Positions 25,347-34,398 of a stretch of 64,000 nucleotides of DNA are shown in pieces. This stretch comes from Luteimonas kalidii. GTDB lineage: Bacteria > Pseudomonadota > Gammaproteobacteria > Xanthomonadales > Xanthomonadaceae. The notes below the pieces were generated by a model that ran no database searches, was not told the DNA's origin, and worked only from the letters and a program-made list of their open reading frames with translations. The stretch is taken from assembly GCF_029887935.1 (NCBI RefSeq), contig NZ_JARXRO010000014.1:53685-117684 (forward strand), given 5' to 3'. The position numbers and the translations under genes are program-made. Each line of letters begins with the position of its first letter. Position 1 is the stretch's first letter.

Positions 25347-25670
25347 ATGAAGACACGTATTCTTACGGCCGCGCTGGCACTGGCGGCGACACTGCTGTGT
25401 GGCTGCGCATCGATCGCCGAGAGCACCAACACGCTCTCGGACGAACGGCTGCAGTCGATCGCGGCCGGCGCCCTGGGCTACGAGCCTGCCGAACTGGAGG
25501 TGGTCAGCCGCCGGACGGAGGGCACCAATACCTACGACAACCTGCGCGCCAGCGACGGTGGCGAGTTCGCCTGTGTCGTGAACGGTGGCAACTTCCTGTC
25601 GGCCGGCATGACCAACCCGCCATCGTGCAACCGGAAGGGAGAACCGGCCCGCAGGACAAGCCCGCTGTGA
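25347..25670 (+). CDS. Small lipoprotein
   Basis: A 107-residue protein with a lipoprotein signal: LALAATLLCGC-AS gives the lipobox, with the acylated Cys near residue 19. The mature part begins SIAESTNTLSDERLQSIAAGALGY and holds two more Cys (FACVV and PSCNR) that could pair in the periplasm. GGAGG precedes ATG 25347. I know of similar short lipoproteins in Lysobacteraceae but no function. A strong hairpin follows it. Confidence 0.85.
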   Translation: MKTRILTAALALAATLLCGCASIAESTNTLSDERLQSIAAGALGYEPAELEVVSRRTEGTNTYDNLRASDGGEFACVVNGGNFLSAGMTNPPSCNRKGEPARRTSPL

Positions 25671-25702
25671 CGGGTTAATCCGCTCGATGGGTGGATCGGA
25701 TC

Positions 25703-25729
25703 GCCCGACATCGGTTCCCGATGTCGGGC
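25703..25729 (+). terminator. Strong intrinsic-type hairpin after the lipoprotein gene
   Basis: GCCCGACATCGG, loop TTC, then CCGATGTCGGGC: a perfect 12-bp stem with a 3-base loop, 33 bases after the lipoprotein stop. No T-run follows. Confidence 0.7.
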
Positions 25730-25831
25730 CGTCCGTCACGGACGGGAATCCAGGAAGGTGTCATTGCGAAGGCCACCGCTCGAGTCGCCGGAGTGGCGGC
25801 GCCCACGCCGCCTGTGCTGCAATCGCGCCCG

Positions 25832-26953
25832 ATGCGCACACCCACCCTCGATGTCCTGCGGCGCTACGCCATCGCGCGGACGCTGCCACCGCCCGCGACC
25901 CTGTCGAGGGCGATCCGGCGACTCGGCTTCGTCCAGGCCGATCCGATCCGCGCGCCGGCACGCGCGCAGGACCTCACCCTGCGCCACCGCGTGCGCGACT
26001 ACGTCGCCGGCGACCTGGAGCGGCGTTATCCGCGCATGGCGCTGGAAGAGGACTGCCTGGTCAACTACGGGTTCCTGCCGCGCGCGCAGGCGGCGCTGCT
26101 GCATCCCCGCCAGCCGCGCCGCGCATGGGATGCGGCGACGCGCCGCCGTGCGGAGGCGGTGCTGGCGTTCGTGCGCGCGCGTGGCGCGGTGCATCCGCGC
26201 GAGGTCGACCGCCATTTCGCGCACGGACGTGTGCGCAACTACTGGGGCGGCTCGAGCAACGCCACCACCCACCTGCTCGAAGCGATGCACTACGCCGGCC
26301 TGCTGCGGGTGCGGCGGCGCGATGCCGGGACCCGCGTGTATGCCGTGGCGCAGCGCGAACCCTCCGACGACAGCCCGTCCGGACGCGAACGCCGGGCCGA
26401 GGCACTGGTGGAACTGATCGTCCGCAAGTACGCACCGCTGCCGGCATCCAGCCTGGTCTACCTGGTACGGCTGCTCGACTACGGTGCGCCACAGCTGGCG
26501 ACGCAGACCCGCGCTGCGCTGGCCATGGCGCGCGAACGCCTGCCCTCCGCACGGGTCGACGGCGTGACGTGGCTCTGGCCGGACGGAGAGGATCCCGCCG
26601 CGCGCCGCCACCGGTTGGACCACACCCTGCGCCTGCTGGCACCGTTCGATCCGATCGCCTGGGATCGCCGGCGATTCGAACTGCTGTGGGGCTGGCGCTA
26701 CCGGTTCGAAGCCTATACCCCGGCAGCGAAGCGACAGTTCGGCTACTACGCGCTACCGATGCTGTGGCGGGGCCACATGGTCGGCTGGGCCAATATCGGC
26801 ATGCGCGACGGGCAGCTCGCGCCGGCCTTCGGATACGCCGCAGGCGTCCCGAAGGACGCCGGCTTCCGCAACGCACTGGACGAAGAACTCGATCGGATGC
26901 AGCGGTTCCTGATGGGCGCTGCGGCCATCCGTGACGCGGCGGGCCGGGGCTGA
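25832..26953 (+). CDS. AlkZ/YcaQ-type DNA glycosylase
   Basis: A 373-residue winged-helix protein of the HTH_42/AlkZ family. YcaQ-type enzymes remove alkylated bases and unhook interstrand DNA crosslinks; AlkZ protects Streptomyces from azinomycin. The catalytic Q-x-D of the YcaQ branch is Q35-A-D37 in LGFVQADPIRAPARAQD. Tandem winged helices follow, with NYWGGSSNATTHLLEAMHYAGLLRV as a wing unit and LLAPFDPIAWDRRRFELLWGWRYRFEAYTP as the conserved C-terminal block. ATG 25832 puts the family start (LRRYAIARTLPPP) at the N terminus; the frame is open from 25691. Confidence 0.88.
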   Translation: MRTPTLDVLRRYAIARTLPPPATLSRAIRRLGFVQADPIRAPARAQDLTLRHRVRDYVAGDLERRYPRMALEEDCLVNYGFLPRAQAALLHPRQPRRAWDAATRRRAEAVLAFVRARGAVHPREVDRHFAHGRVRNYWGGSSNATTHLLEAMHYAGLLRVRRRDAGTRVYAVAQREPSDDSPSGRERRAEALVELIVRKYAPLPASSLVYLVRLLDYGAPQLATQTRAALAMARERLPSARVDGVTWLWPDGEDPAARRHRLDHTLRLLAPFDPIAWDRRRFELLWGWRYRFEAYTPAAKRQFGYYALPMLWRGHMVGWANIGMRDGQLAPAFGYAAGVPKDAGFRNALDEELDRMQRFLMGAAAIRDAAGRG

Positions 26954-27049
26954 GGGAGGCCTGCTGCAGGCCGGACCGTCCTGTGAGGGTGTCCGTGTAG
27001 GGCAGCGGCGCTGCGACGGTTGACCGAAACCGCGTGCAGCCGCGGCAGG

Positions 27050-27736
27050 TCAGGCGGACAATGGGCCGGCCGTGGCAGCCGGATTCCCGAGGTGGTTCCG
27101 CAGCTCGTCGTCCATGAAGCGCACCGGTGCATTCGTCGCAAGCCACCGCATCGCCACCAGGTCGTGTCCTGCATGGTTGCGTGGAGTGTCTGCATCTTCA
27201 ATGTAGAAATGGCCAGGCGATAACGAGAATCCTGTCGCATCAATTCGTGTAGCTCCTGCGGCAGCGGCAAGCAGCAGCGCCAGTACGCCGTTCGAATGGG
27301 CGTCCGGCCCGACGAGTCCTCCACTCGAGTAGCCTGTCAATGCGAGCACGAACTGTGCCCTCGCCTCGGCCGTCATGACCTCCTGCGAACGCCACGCGAA
27401 ACCGAAATCACGGAAGCGCTCGGCATAGTCGGTCCATTTGCCGGGATTCACGAAAAGGACCCGCTCACTGAAGCGACCATTCATGTTGCGCAGGGTATGG
27501 CGGCTCGTCTTGTCGCCAGCCCGGCTGACGCCAGCGCCGAGAACAGTCAGATCTGCAGAACGAGCGAGTCCGTATCCCGCTCCATTCGCGCAGACGATGA
27601 CGGAATCTTCGTATCCGGCGGGCAGTTTGCGACCTGGTGCGGACCCGAACACCGTGCAGTGCTGCCCCGATACGAAGCGACAAAGTTCCGGCACGAGCGG
27701 TGATGTCGCTTCCACGATCAAGTGTTGAGACGCCAA
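27050..27736 (-). CDS. Putative GT29-like glycosyltransferase in a low-GC insert
   Basis: About 228 residues. TVFGSAPG near the start looks like the first nucleotide-sugar strand of sialyltransferase-fold enzymes. Near the C terminus, HSNGVLALLLAAAAGATRID-ATGFSL, then GHFYIEDADTPRNHAGHDLVAMRWL has the layout of GT29 sialyl motifs S and VS (a TG..AL helix, a GF turn, then His). Assignment to GT29 is tentative. The start is unclear: TTG 27736 has GGAGG ten bases upstream, while TTG 27757 and GTG 27715 are alternatives; the first two overlap the pyruvyl transferase gene. Base composition is clearly lower in GC than the neighbours. Confidence 0.6.
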   Translation of the reverse strand: MASQHLIVEATSPLVPELCRFVSGQHCTVFGSAPGRKLPAGYEDSVIVCANGAGYGLARSADLTVLGAGVSRAGDKTSRHTLRNMNGRFSERVLFVNPGKWTDYAERFRDFGFAWRSQEVMTAEARAQFVLALTGYSSGGLVGPDAHSNGVLALLLAAAAGATRIDATGFSLSPGHFYIEDADTPRNHAGHDLVAMRWLATNAPVRFMDDELRNHLGNPAATAGPLSA

Positions 27737-28545
27737 GGTTGCTGAGCCTCCATCCAATCGAAGAGGGCGGCAAAATCGTACTGCTTCCAGGCGTTCGATC
27801 TCAGCGCCTGCCGGAGCTCGGGGTACGTCTGGAACACCGGAATTTCGACTCCCGAGCTCGCCAAAAGCCCCTCGATCTTATGGGTATTGCCTTTGAGAAC
27901 CAGGAACGGGACGCGAGCCCTGCAGGCGGCGTACATGGCGTGGTGACGGCCCGTCACCAGTACTTTCGCGGAAGGAAGCGAACGAACCAGGGAAGACCAC
28001 GTCCACTCATGCATCTGGATGTACGGGACCGACCAGGTCCATTGCGTAGTCACCTTGGCGAAGGTCCCCAGGTCGCGACTGAAGAAATCGGTCAGTACGA
28101 TGTCACCGCCAAAATCGACGACAGGGGATGCGACGTCAATCGGCAGGAAGAACGACTGGTCTATCATCACTTCACTGCAGACGCCGCTCCTCTCGAGTTC
28201 CTGTTGCGAAAGCACCTCGCGAACCACGACGCGTTCGCAGGATCTGAGGACCTCTGCAGCGGCGGCCGAGTTCTCCTGCCACACCGTGTTTACAAGCTGG
28301 ACCCGCTTGCCCCGAGCCGTTGCAGCCCCGATCTCGGCCAGCTTCCGGCGGCAGGAGGGGGAGTCGTGATGCATCGAGCCTTCGCCGTTGACGACGAGAA
28401 CATCGTAGTCACTCTCTTCCCCCACCACACAGCCGGATAGCCTGCAGGCTGCCAGGATAGACTGGTAAGCCGCCGCGGAGCCGCAGTGATAGTCCGAATG
28501 ATCCCCGATGATCCGGATTCTCGTCGTCCGATCGTCCCTACTCAA
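27718..28545 (-). CDS. Polysaccharide pyruvyl transferase family protein
   Basis: A 275-residue protein of the PS_pyruv_trans family, GT-B-like enzymes that add ketal pyruvate to exopolysaccharide or cell-wall sugars. Marks are [20 protein letters not shown] at the start, [13 protein letters not shown] (the conserved NGEGS), [12 protein letters not shown], and [34 protein letters not shown] (the GRxHxxxxA and N.HK signatures). The TTG start at 28545 is backed by AAGGAG seven bases upstream. The gene is lower in GC than its surroundings; it forms a two-gene unit with the GT29-like gene. Confidence 0.85.
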   Translation of the reverse strand: MSRDDRTTRIRIIGDHSDYHCGSAAAYQSILAACRLSGCVVGEESDYDVLVVNGEGSMHHDSPSCRRKLAEIGAATARGKRVQLVNTVWQENSAAAAEVLRSCERVVVREVLSQQELERSGVCSEVMIDQSFFLPIDVASPVVDFGGDIVLTDFFSRDLGTFAKVTTQWTWSVPYIQMHEWTWSSLVRSLPSAKVLVTGRHHAMYAACRARVPFLVLKGNTHKIEGLLASSGVEIPVFQTYPELRQALRSNAWKQYDFAALFDWMEAQQPWRLNT

Positions 28546-28847
28546 TGATCAACTCCTTGGGTATTGCGGTGACGGTCCATGGTGCGCCGGGCAGCGCCGA
28601 CAGCACGGCGATTCCGACCTGCCGGGCGCGCTCCAGTATCGCAGATTCCCGGTCCCCGCTCGGGCCCTCCGGCTTCGACGGAACCGCTGATCGTCGGTTG
28701 CACGGCGATCCGCACGGCGGAGTGAAGTCCCAAGCCGTGCCGATCGAAGTCGCAGGCGGGGACGGTCATTCCCGCCTACGGGACAACGTTGACGCCGACG
28801 CTCCGGTACGATCCGCGCTGGATTCGCAAGCCCGGGGGTCGTCCCGC
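28546..28847. other. Intergenic region between the glycan insert and the ABC exporter
   Basis: 302 bases between divergent genes. GC content rises across it toward the ABC gene, so the right border of the low-GC insert probably lies here. I see no repeat, integrase site or tRNA. Confidence 0.4.
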
Positions 28848-29785
<938 letters not shown>

Positions 29786-29789
<4 letters not shown>

Positions 29790-30547
29790 ACTGGCACGCG
29801 ATCCGCGCCATCTACCGCTTCGAGATGGCGCGCACGTTCCGCACCATCACCCAGTCCATCGCCTCGCCGGTGCTGTCGACCTCGCTGTACTTCGTGGTGT
29901 TCGGCGCCGCGATCGGCTCGCGCATGGGCGAGATCGACGGGGTGTCGTACGGTGCCTTCATCATCCCGGGCCTGATCATGCTCTCGCTGCTCAACGAGAG
30001 CATCTCCAACGCCTCGTTCGGCATCTACATGCCCAAGTGGGCGGGGACGATCTACGAGCTGCTGTCCGCGCCGGTGTCGTACGTGGAGGTGGTGCTGGGC
30101 TACGTGGGCGCGGCGGCCACCAAGTCGATGATGCTCGGTGTGCTGATCCTGGTCACCGCCCGCCTGTTCGTGCCCTACGAGATCGCGCATCCGCTGCTGA
30201 TGGTCGTCTTCCTCGTGCTGACCGCGGTCACCTTCAGCCTGTTCGGCTTCATCATCGGGCTGTGGGCGGACGACTTCCAGAAGCTGCAGGTGATCCCGCT
30301 GATGATAGTCACGCCGCTGACCTTCCTCGGCGGCGCGTTCTACTCGATCAGCATGCTGCCGCCGGTGTGGCAGAAGATCGCCCTGTTCAATCCGGTGGTC
30401 TACCTGGTGAGCGGCTTCCGCTGGAGCTTCTACGGCACCTCGGACGTGAACGTCGGCATCAGCCTGGCGGCGATCGTCGGCTTCCTGGCGGTATGCCTGG
30501 CGGCGGTCTGGTGGATCTTTAGGACCGGCTGGAAACTGCGCGCCTGA
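29786..30547 (+). CDS. ABC-2 type permease (YadH-like)
   Basis: A 253-residue inner-membrane protein with six membrane segments, of the ABC2_membrane family. [25 protein letters not shown] opens the first span, [16 protein letters not shown] the second, and [37 protein letters not shown] is the characteristic late motif of YadH-type permeases. With the preceding ATPase it forms a complete one-ATPase, one-permease half exporter that probably dimerises. Substrate unknown; the nearby glycan genes are on the other strand and a link is not shown. Confidence 0.93.
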
Positions 30548-30600
30548 TGAGCGATTGCGGGTTGGTGTGGCCGTCGGCGGCGTGCCGTCCGGCTCCGTGC

Positions 30601-30634
30601 GCACAGGTCCAACACAGCCGTAATGGACCTGTGC
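30601..30634. terminator. Inverted repeat after the ABC operon
   Basis: GCACAGGTCC and GGACCTGTGC, perfect 10-bp arms 14 bases apart, 53 bases after the permease stop and before a convergent gene. Most likely a transcription stop; the long loop leaves an operator possible. Confidence 0.45.
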
Positions 30635-30717
30635 GTCTCCGCCAGTGATGACGACCGCCCGCGCGCTCAACGGCTGGTCCGTTCAGGGCGGGCCAGCCGC
30701 GCGTACGCATCCACGGA

Positions 30718-31197
30718 TCAGCCCCGGCGGGCGGCCTCGATCGCGGCGACGTCGATCTTGCGCATCTCCATCATCGCCTCGAACACCCGCCTGGCGGCCG
30801 CCCTGTCGGTTCCGGCCATCGCATCGGTGAGCACGCGGGGGGTGATCTGCCACGACAGCCCCCAGCGGTCCTTGCACCAGCCGCAGGCGCTTTCCTGGCC
30901 GCCGTTGCCGACGATCGCGTTCCAGAGCCGGTCGGTCTCGGCCTGGTCGTCGGTGGCCACCTGGAACGAGAACGCCTCGCTGTGGCGGAACGTGTCGCCC
31001 CCGTTCAGGCCGATGCACGGGATGCCCATGACCGTGAACTGCACGGTCAGCACATCGCCGGCCTTGCCCGACGGATAGTCGGCCGGGGCGTGGTGTACCG
31101 CGTCGACGCGGCTGTCGGGAAAGATTTCGGCGTAGAAGGTGGCGGCCTCGAGCGCGTCATGGTCGAACCAGAGGCAGACGGAGTTCTTCGGAGTCAT
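30718..31197 (-). CDS. PhnB-like VOC protein (3-demethylubiquinone methyltransferase-type fold)
   Basis: A 159-residue protein of the 3-dmu-9_3-mt/PhnB branch of VOC proteins. VCLWFDHDALEAATFYAEIFPDSRVDAVHHAP is the standard opening, VLTVQFTVMGIPCIGLNGG the second strand pair, FSFQVATDDQAETDRLWNAIVGNGGQESACGWCKDRWGLSWQITPRVL the C-terminal half. Despite the domain name these are not methyltransferases, and no function is assigned. GAGGAA precedes ATG 31197. Confidence 0.9.
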   Translation of the reverse strand: MTPKNSVCLWFDHDALEAATFYAEIFPDSRVDAVHHAPADYPSGKAGDVLTVQFTVMGIPCIGLNGGDTFRHSEAFSFQVATDDQAETDRLWNAIVGNGGQESACGWCKDRWGLSWQITPRVLTDAMAGTDRAAARRVFEAMMEMRKIDVAAIEAARRG

Positions 31198-31384
31198 GGA
31201 TCGGTTCCTCAATGCGGGCCGGGTGGGGCAGGCCGGACCACATGCGTGGGGTCTGCCGGTCCTGCACCCGGACGACGGGCCACGGTGGCGCAAATCGACA
31301 TAGCACCGTCCGCGGCTTTGGTGAGGTGAAACGCCTGGGGTCCGGGCTGCCCGGCGGGGTGGATGCACCTGCCCCGCGGCCGCA

Positions 31385-32074
31385 TCAGCGGTACTCGTCC
31401 GATCCCTGCACCCAGAGGAAGGACTGCACGTCGATCATGTCGCGCGGACGCAGGTCGCGCAGGTCCTCGCGCACGATCGCGGAGAACTCGAGCAGGCTCC
31501 GGTAGACCTCCCAGTCTGGCCGCGACCGGTAGGGCAGTGGGTAGCCGTAGGCACGTGCGGCGGCGCGGATCGTGTTGGGCTTCATGAACATGTGCCGGTC
31601 CGGCTGGGCGATGAATCCGAACACGGTGACCAGCGGCCAGGTGAGCACGCGCGTCTGCCGCCGCGGCAACCGGTCGATGGCGGCGACCCAGCGTTCGAAC
31701 CGCAACTCGAGCCCCCCGCGGCCGTGCAGGTAGTCGTACAGCCCCTGCGCGAACTCGCGCACGCCGGCCTCGCTGCGCAGGGCATCGCGCAGCGCCATCT
31801 TCTCGAACGAGAACAGCATGCTGTGGCGGGCACGCTGCTCGACGCGCACCGCACGCGCGGCTGCTTCGGCATGCTGATCGTCGCGCAGCAGCCGGCGGAA
31901 GGTGGTGCGCGGCAAGGCCTCCTGCCAGCGCTGGTGCGTGTCCCACTTGTAATCGCGCTCCCAGTCCAGGTAGACCGGATCGCGGAAACCGCCTGGGAAC
32001 TGGCGCAGGAAGCGCCTGCGGCTGCGCGCTGCGCCGGCCAGGGCGGGGGGTGTCTCGGTGCGGGAGCGCGCCAT
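31385..32074 (-). CDS. Conserved protein of unknown function
   Basis: A 229-residue soluble protein rich in Arg and aromatic residues, with no signal peptide. Distinct stretches are YLDWERDYKWDTHQRWQEAL, ARHSMLFSFEKMALRDALRS, FMKPNTIRAAARAYGYPLPY and, at the end, DVQSFLWVQGSDEY. The composition and steady codon use support a real gene, and I believe related proteins occur in other bacteria, but I cannot name the family. No catalytic motif is obvious. It lies 187 bases upstream of the VOC gene on the same strand. Confidence 0.75.
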   Translation of the reverse strand: MARSRTETPPALAGAARSRRRFLRQFPGGFRDPVYLDWERDYKWDTHQRWQEALPRTTFRRLLRDDQHAEAAARAVRVEQRARHSMLFSFEKMALRDALRSEAGVREFAQGLYDYLHGRGGLELRFERWVAAIDRLPRRQTRVLTWPLVTVFGFIAQPDRHMFMKPNTIRAAARAYGYPLPYRSRPDWEVYRSLLEFSAIVREDLRDLRPRDMIDVQSFLWVQGSDEYR

Positions 32075-32180
32075 GCCCGGCTTGTAGCACCGGCGGGTTG
32101 ACGGCGGCGTGCATGCCTTGCACGGATGCGGCGCGATCCATTCGACGGCGCGCGCGGGGAACCCGCGCCGAGCGCCCGCA

Positions 32181-33239
32181 TCAACCCATCGTGTAGCTGG
32201 CGTTGCCCAGGCCGGTGCCGATCGTCAGCACCGCCCAGCGCCTGGCCTTGCGCATGCGCCGCAGTTCGCTCAGGCCCTGTACGACGGCGTCGTTGTGCAT
32301 CACCACGCGCGGAATCCTGCCGTCGACCGGATGCAGCAGGGTGGACAGGGCGTCGGGCAGGTGGAAGGGCCGTTCCCAGTCGCCGGGCAGGTTCTGGGCG
32401 CCGGCGGACAGCGAGCCGTCCGCTTCGACCTGGCCCGGGCAGGCGATGCCGACGAAGGGTGCCAGGCGCAGCCCCAGGGTCGCCGCGAACGCGGCCAGCG
32501 CATTGAGCATCGCCGCCAGGCGCACGACCGCGTCCTCGCGGCTGGGGCCGTCGTCGGCGTGGCGCCATTTCAGGCTTTCGACCACGCGCGCCTTGCCCCC
32601 GGTGTCGTCCTTGTGCAGGCCGTGTTCAACGATGCCGCAGCGCAGGTTGGTGCCACCCACGTCGACCGCCAGGAATGCCTGGTGGCCGCGCGCCTCGTCC
32701 GGAAGCAGCGGCGCCCACCCGAGCAGTCCGCCCTCGTCCGCATCGTGCCGCAGCGGATGCAGAGTAGCGCTGGTGTCGGCCAGTTCCAGCAGCCGCATCG
32801 CGCGCCGCAGCGCGAGGCCGCCGGTCTCGTGCTCCGGGAAGCCGCCGCCGAGCACGATCCGTTCCACGCCCGTCCACTGCGGCTGCGCCAGGAACACCTG
32901 CACCACGTAGCGCAGCCGTCGCGCGTATTCCTCCACGGCCAGGTGGACGGCGTGCGCGGCGTCGGGATCACCGCCGACCAGCACCAGGTCCACCTTCTGC
33001 TTGCCGAGCTCGGACGAGGGAGTCTTGCCGAACGGGTCCTCGCCGCTGAGGTGATCCCGGCGCGCGGTGTCCAGCAGGGTGCGGAAGGCGGTCTGGCTGG
33101 CGCGGTCGCCCACGAAACCCTCGCCGTCGGGGTCGCGCAGGCGCAGGTTGTAGTGGTCGATCCGCAGTCCCGGCAGCTGTACCGCGTTGTGCTGGCCGCG
33201 ATCGTCGCGGGCGGAGGGAGCGCGGTCGTCACGTGCCAT
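32181..33239 (-). CDS. ROK-type sugar-kinase-fold protein with circularly permuted motif order
   Basis: A 352-residue protein with all ROK/ASKHA nucleotide-binding elements but in a rotated order. The adenosine-type IVLGGGFPEHETGG (Gly131-133) comes first; the phosphate-1 motif DVGGTNLRCGIV starts at Asp193; the catalytic-type HNDA has Asp317; and phosphate-2 TIGTGLG ends at about 345, with the protein stopping at 352. Ordinary ROK kinases have phosphate-1 at the N terminus and the GGG motif near the C terminus. The N-terminal half (GDRASQTAFRTLLDTAR, YARRLRYVVQVFL) fits the normal C-terminal lobe. Substrate unknown. It starts 97 bases after the ATP-grasp gene and may be the last gene of that operon. 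Confidence 0.82.
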   Translation of the reverse strand: MARDDRAPSARDDRGQHNAVQLPGLRIDHYNLRLRDPDGEGFVGDRASQTAFRTLLDTARRDHLSGEDPFGKTPSSELGKQKVDLVLVGGDPDAAHAVHLAVEEYARRLRYVVQVFLAQPQWTGVERIVLGGGFPEHETGGLALRRAMRLLELADTSATLHPLRHDADEGGLLGWAPLLPDEARGHQAFLAVDVGGTNLRCGIVEHGLHKDDTGGKARVVESLKWRHADDGPSREDAVVRLAAMLNALAAFAATLGLRLAPFVGIACPGQVEADGSLSAGAQNLPGDWERPFHLPDALSTLLHPVDGRIPRVVMHNDAVVQGLSELRRMRKARRWAVLTIGTGLGNASYTMG

Positions 33240-33336
33240 GGGCTGGATCCGGGAAACGTTCGGCGACGCTACCCGGATGGCGGTGAGGGGCGGGTGCAGG
33301 ACCCGATGGGTCAGAGGTTGGGGTCAGAGCATCGGG

Positions 33337-34398
33337 TCAGAGCATCGAGAGCTCGACGTTGGTCAGGTTGCCGCGGTACTGGTTGCGCAACCGCACCTTG
33401 CGCGCGAGGTCTTCGATGATGTGGCGGCTGAAGTCCACGCCGGTCAGCTCCTCCGCCATGTTGATTCCGCCGGGGGTGTCGACGTTCACCTCCATCAGTT
33501 TGTCCCCGACGATGTCCAGACCGGCCAGGTACATGCCGTCGTGGATCAGCTTCGGCGCCACCAGCTCGGCCAGTCGCAGGGCGTCCTCGTCCGGCTCGGC
33601 CAGTTCGATCTTGCCGCCGGCGCTGATGTTGCTGCGCGCATCGCCGCTGTCGTTGTAGCGGCGGAAGCACGCGTAGCGGCCGTCGACCTGCAGCGGACGG
33701 CCGTTGAGCGTCAGCAGCCGCAGGTCGCCTTCGGCGGCCTTGGGCAGGTATTCCTGCGCGATCGCGTAGCCGTCGCGGATCACCGCGTCGATCATCTGGT
33801 TGACGTTGGCGCCGCCGTCGCCGTTGACGACGAACACGCCCTGGCCACCGGAGCCCTGCAGCGGCTTGATCACGCCGCGTCCGCCCTGGGCCGAGATGAA
33901 GGCCTTGATCTCGTCCGCGTCGCGGCTGATGCAGGTGACCGGGCGCACGTCCTCGGGAAAATGCTGGAAGTAGGTCTTGTTCGAGGCGTCGGTGAGGTGG
34001 GTGGGGTCGTTGAGCACGATCACGCCGCGCTTGACCACCAGCTGCGCGAACAGCAGCGCGCTGTTCGGCGCCCAGGGACGGTCGACCACTTCCTCGGCGG
34101 GGTCGCTGCGCAGCATCAGCACGTCGAGTTCCTCGACGCTGATCCGCTCGACCCGGGCGTCCTCGCCGTGCAGGTCGGCCAGCAGTGCGGCGTCGTCCTC
34201 GTACGACTCGCCGCGAGGCAGGTGCGCCTTCGCGCAGACGCTTCCGGCCGGGTCGTAGATGAAGTCTTCCAGGCCGATCAACGCGACCGAATGCCCCAGC
34301 CGCAGGGCGGTGCGTGCCAGGCGGATGGTGGTGTAGTTGTCCTGTTCGGTGGCGATGTCGTTGACGACGAAGCCCAGACGCAAGGGTCGATCGGTCAT
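33337..34398 (-). CDS. Glutathione-synthase-like ATP-grasp ligase
   Basis: A 353-residue ATP-grasp enzyme resembling GshB. The N-terminal lobe starts LRLGFVVND, and LNDPTHLTDASNKTYFQHF marks entry to the ATP-grasp fold. GVIKPLQGSGGQGVFVV is the phosphate loop, VDGRYACFRRYN the central lobe, and LMEVNVDTPGGINMAE the metal-binding and substrate loop, which matches GshB's EINVTSP-GI. It should ligate an amino acid or amine to an acyl phosphate; glutathione itself is possible but a peptide or protein substrate is equally open. Its ATG overlaps the stop of the DUF1704 gene by four bases. Confidence 0.87.
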   Translation of the reverse strand: MTDRPLRLGFVVNDIATEQDNYTTIRLARTALRLGHSVALIGLEDFIYDPAGSVCAKAHLPRGESYEDDAALLADLHGEDARVERISVEELDVLMLRSDPAEEVVDRPWAPNSALLFAQLVVKRGVIVLNDPTHLTDASNKTYFQHFPEDVRPVTCISRDADEIKAFISAQGGRGVIKPLQGSGGQGVFVVNGDGGANVNQMIDAVIRDGYAIAQEYLPKAAEGDLRLLTLNGRPLQVDGRYACFRRYNDSGDARSNISAGGKIELAEPDEDALRLAELVAPKLIHDGMYLAGLDIVGDKLMEVNVDTPGGINMAEELTGVDFSRHIIEDLARKVRLRNQYRGNLTNVELSML

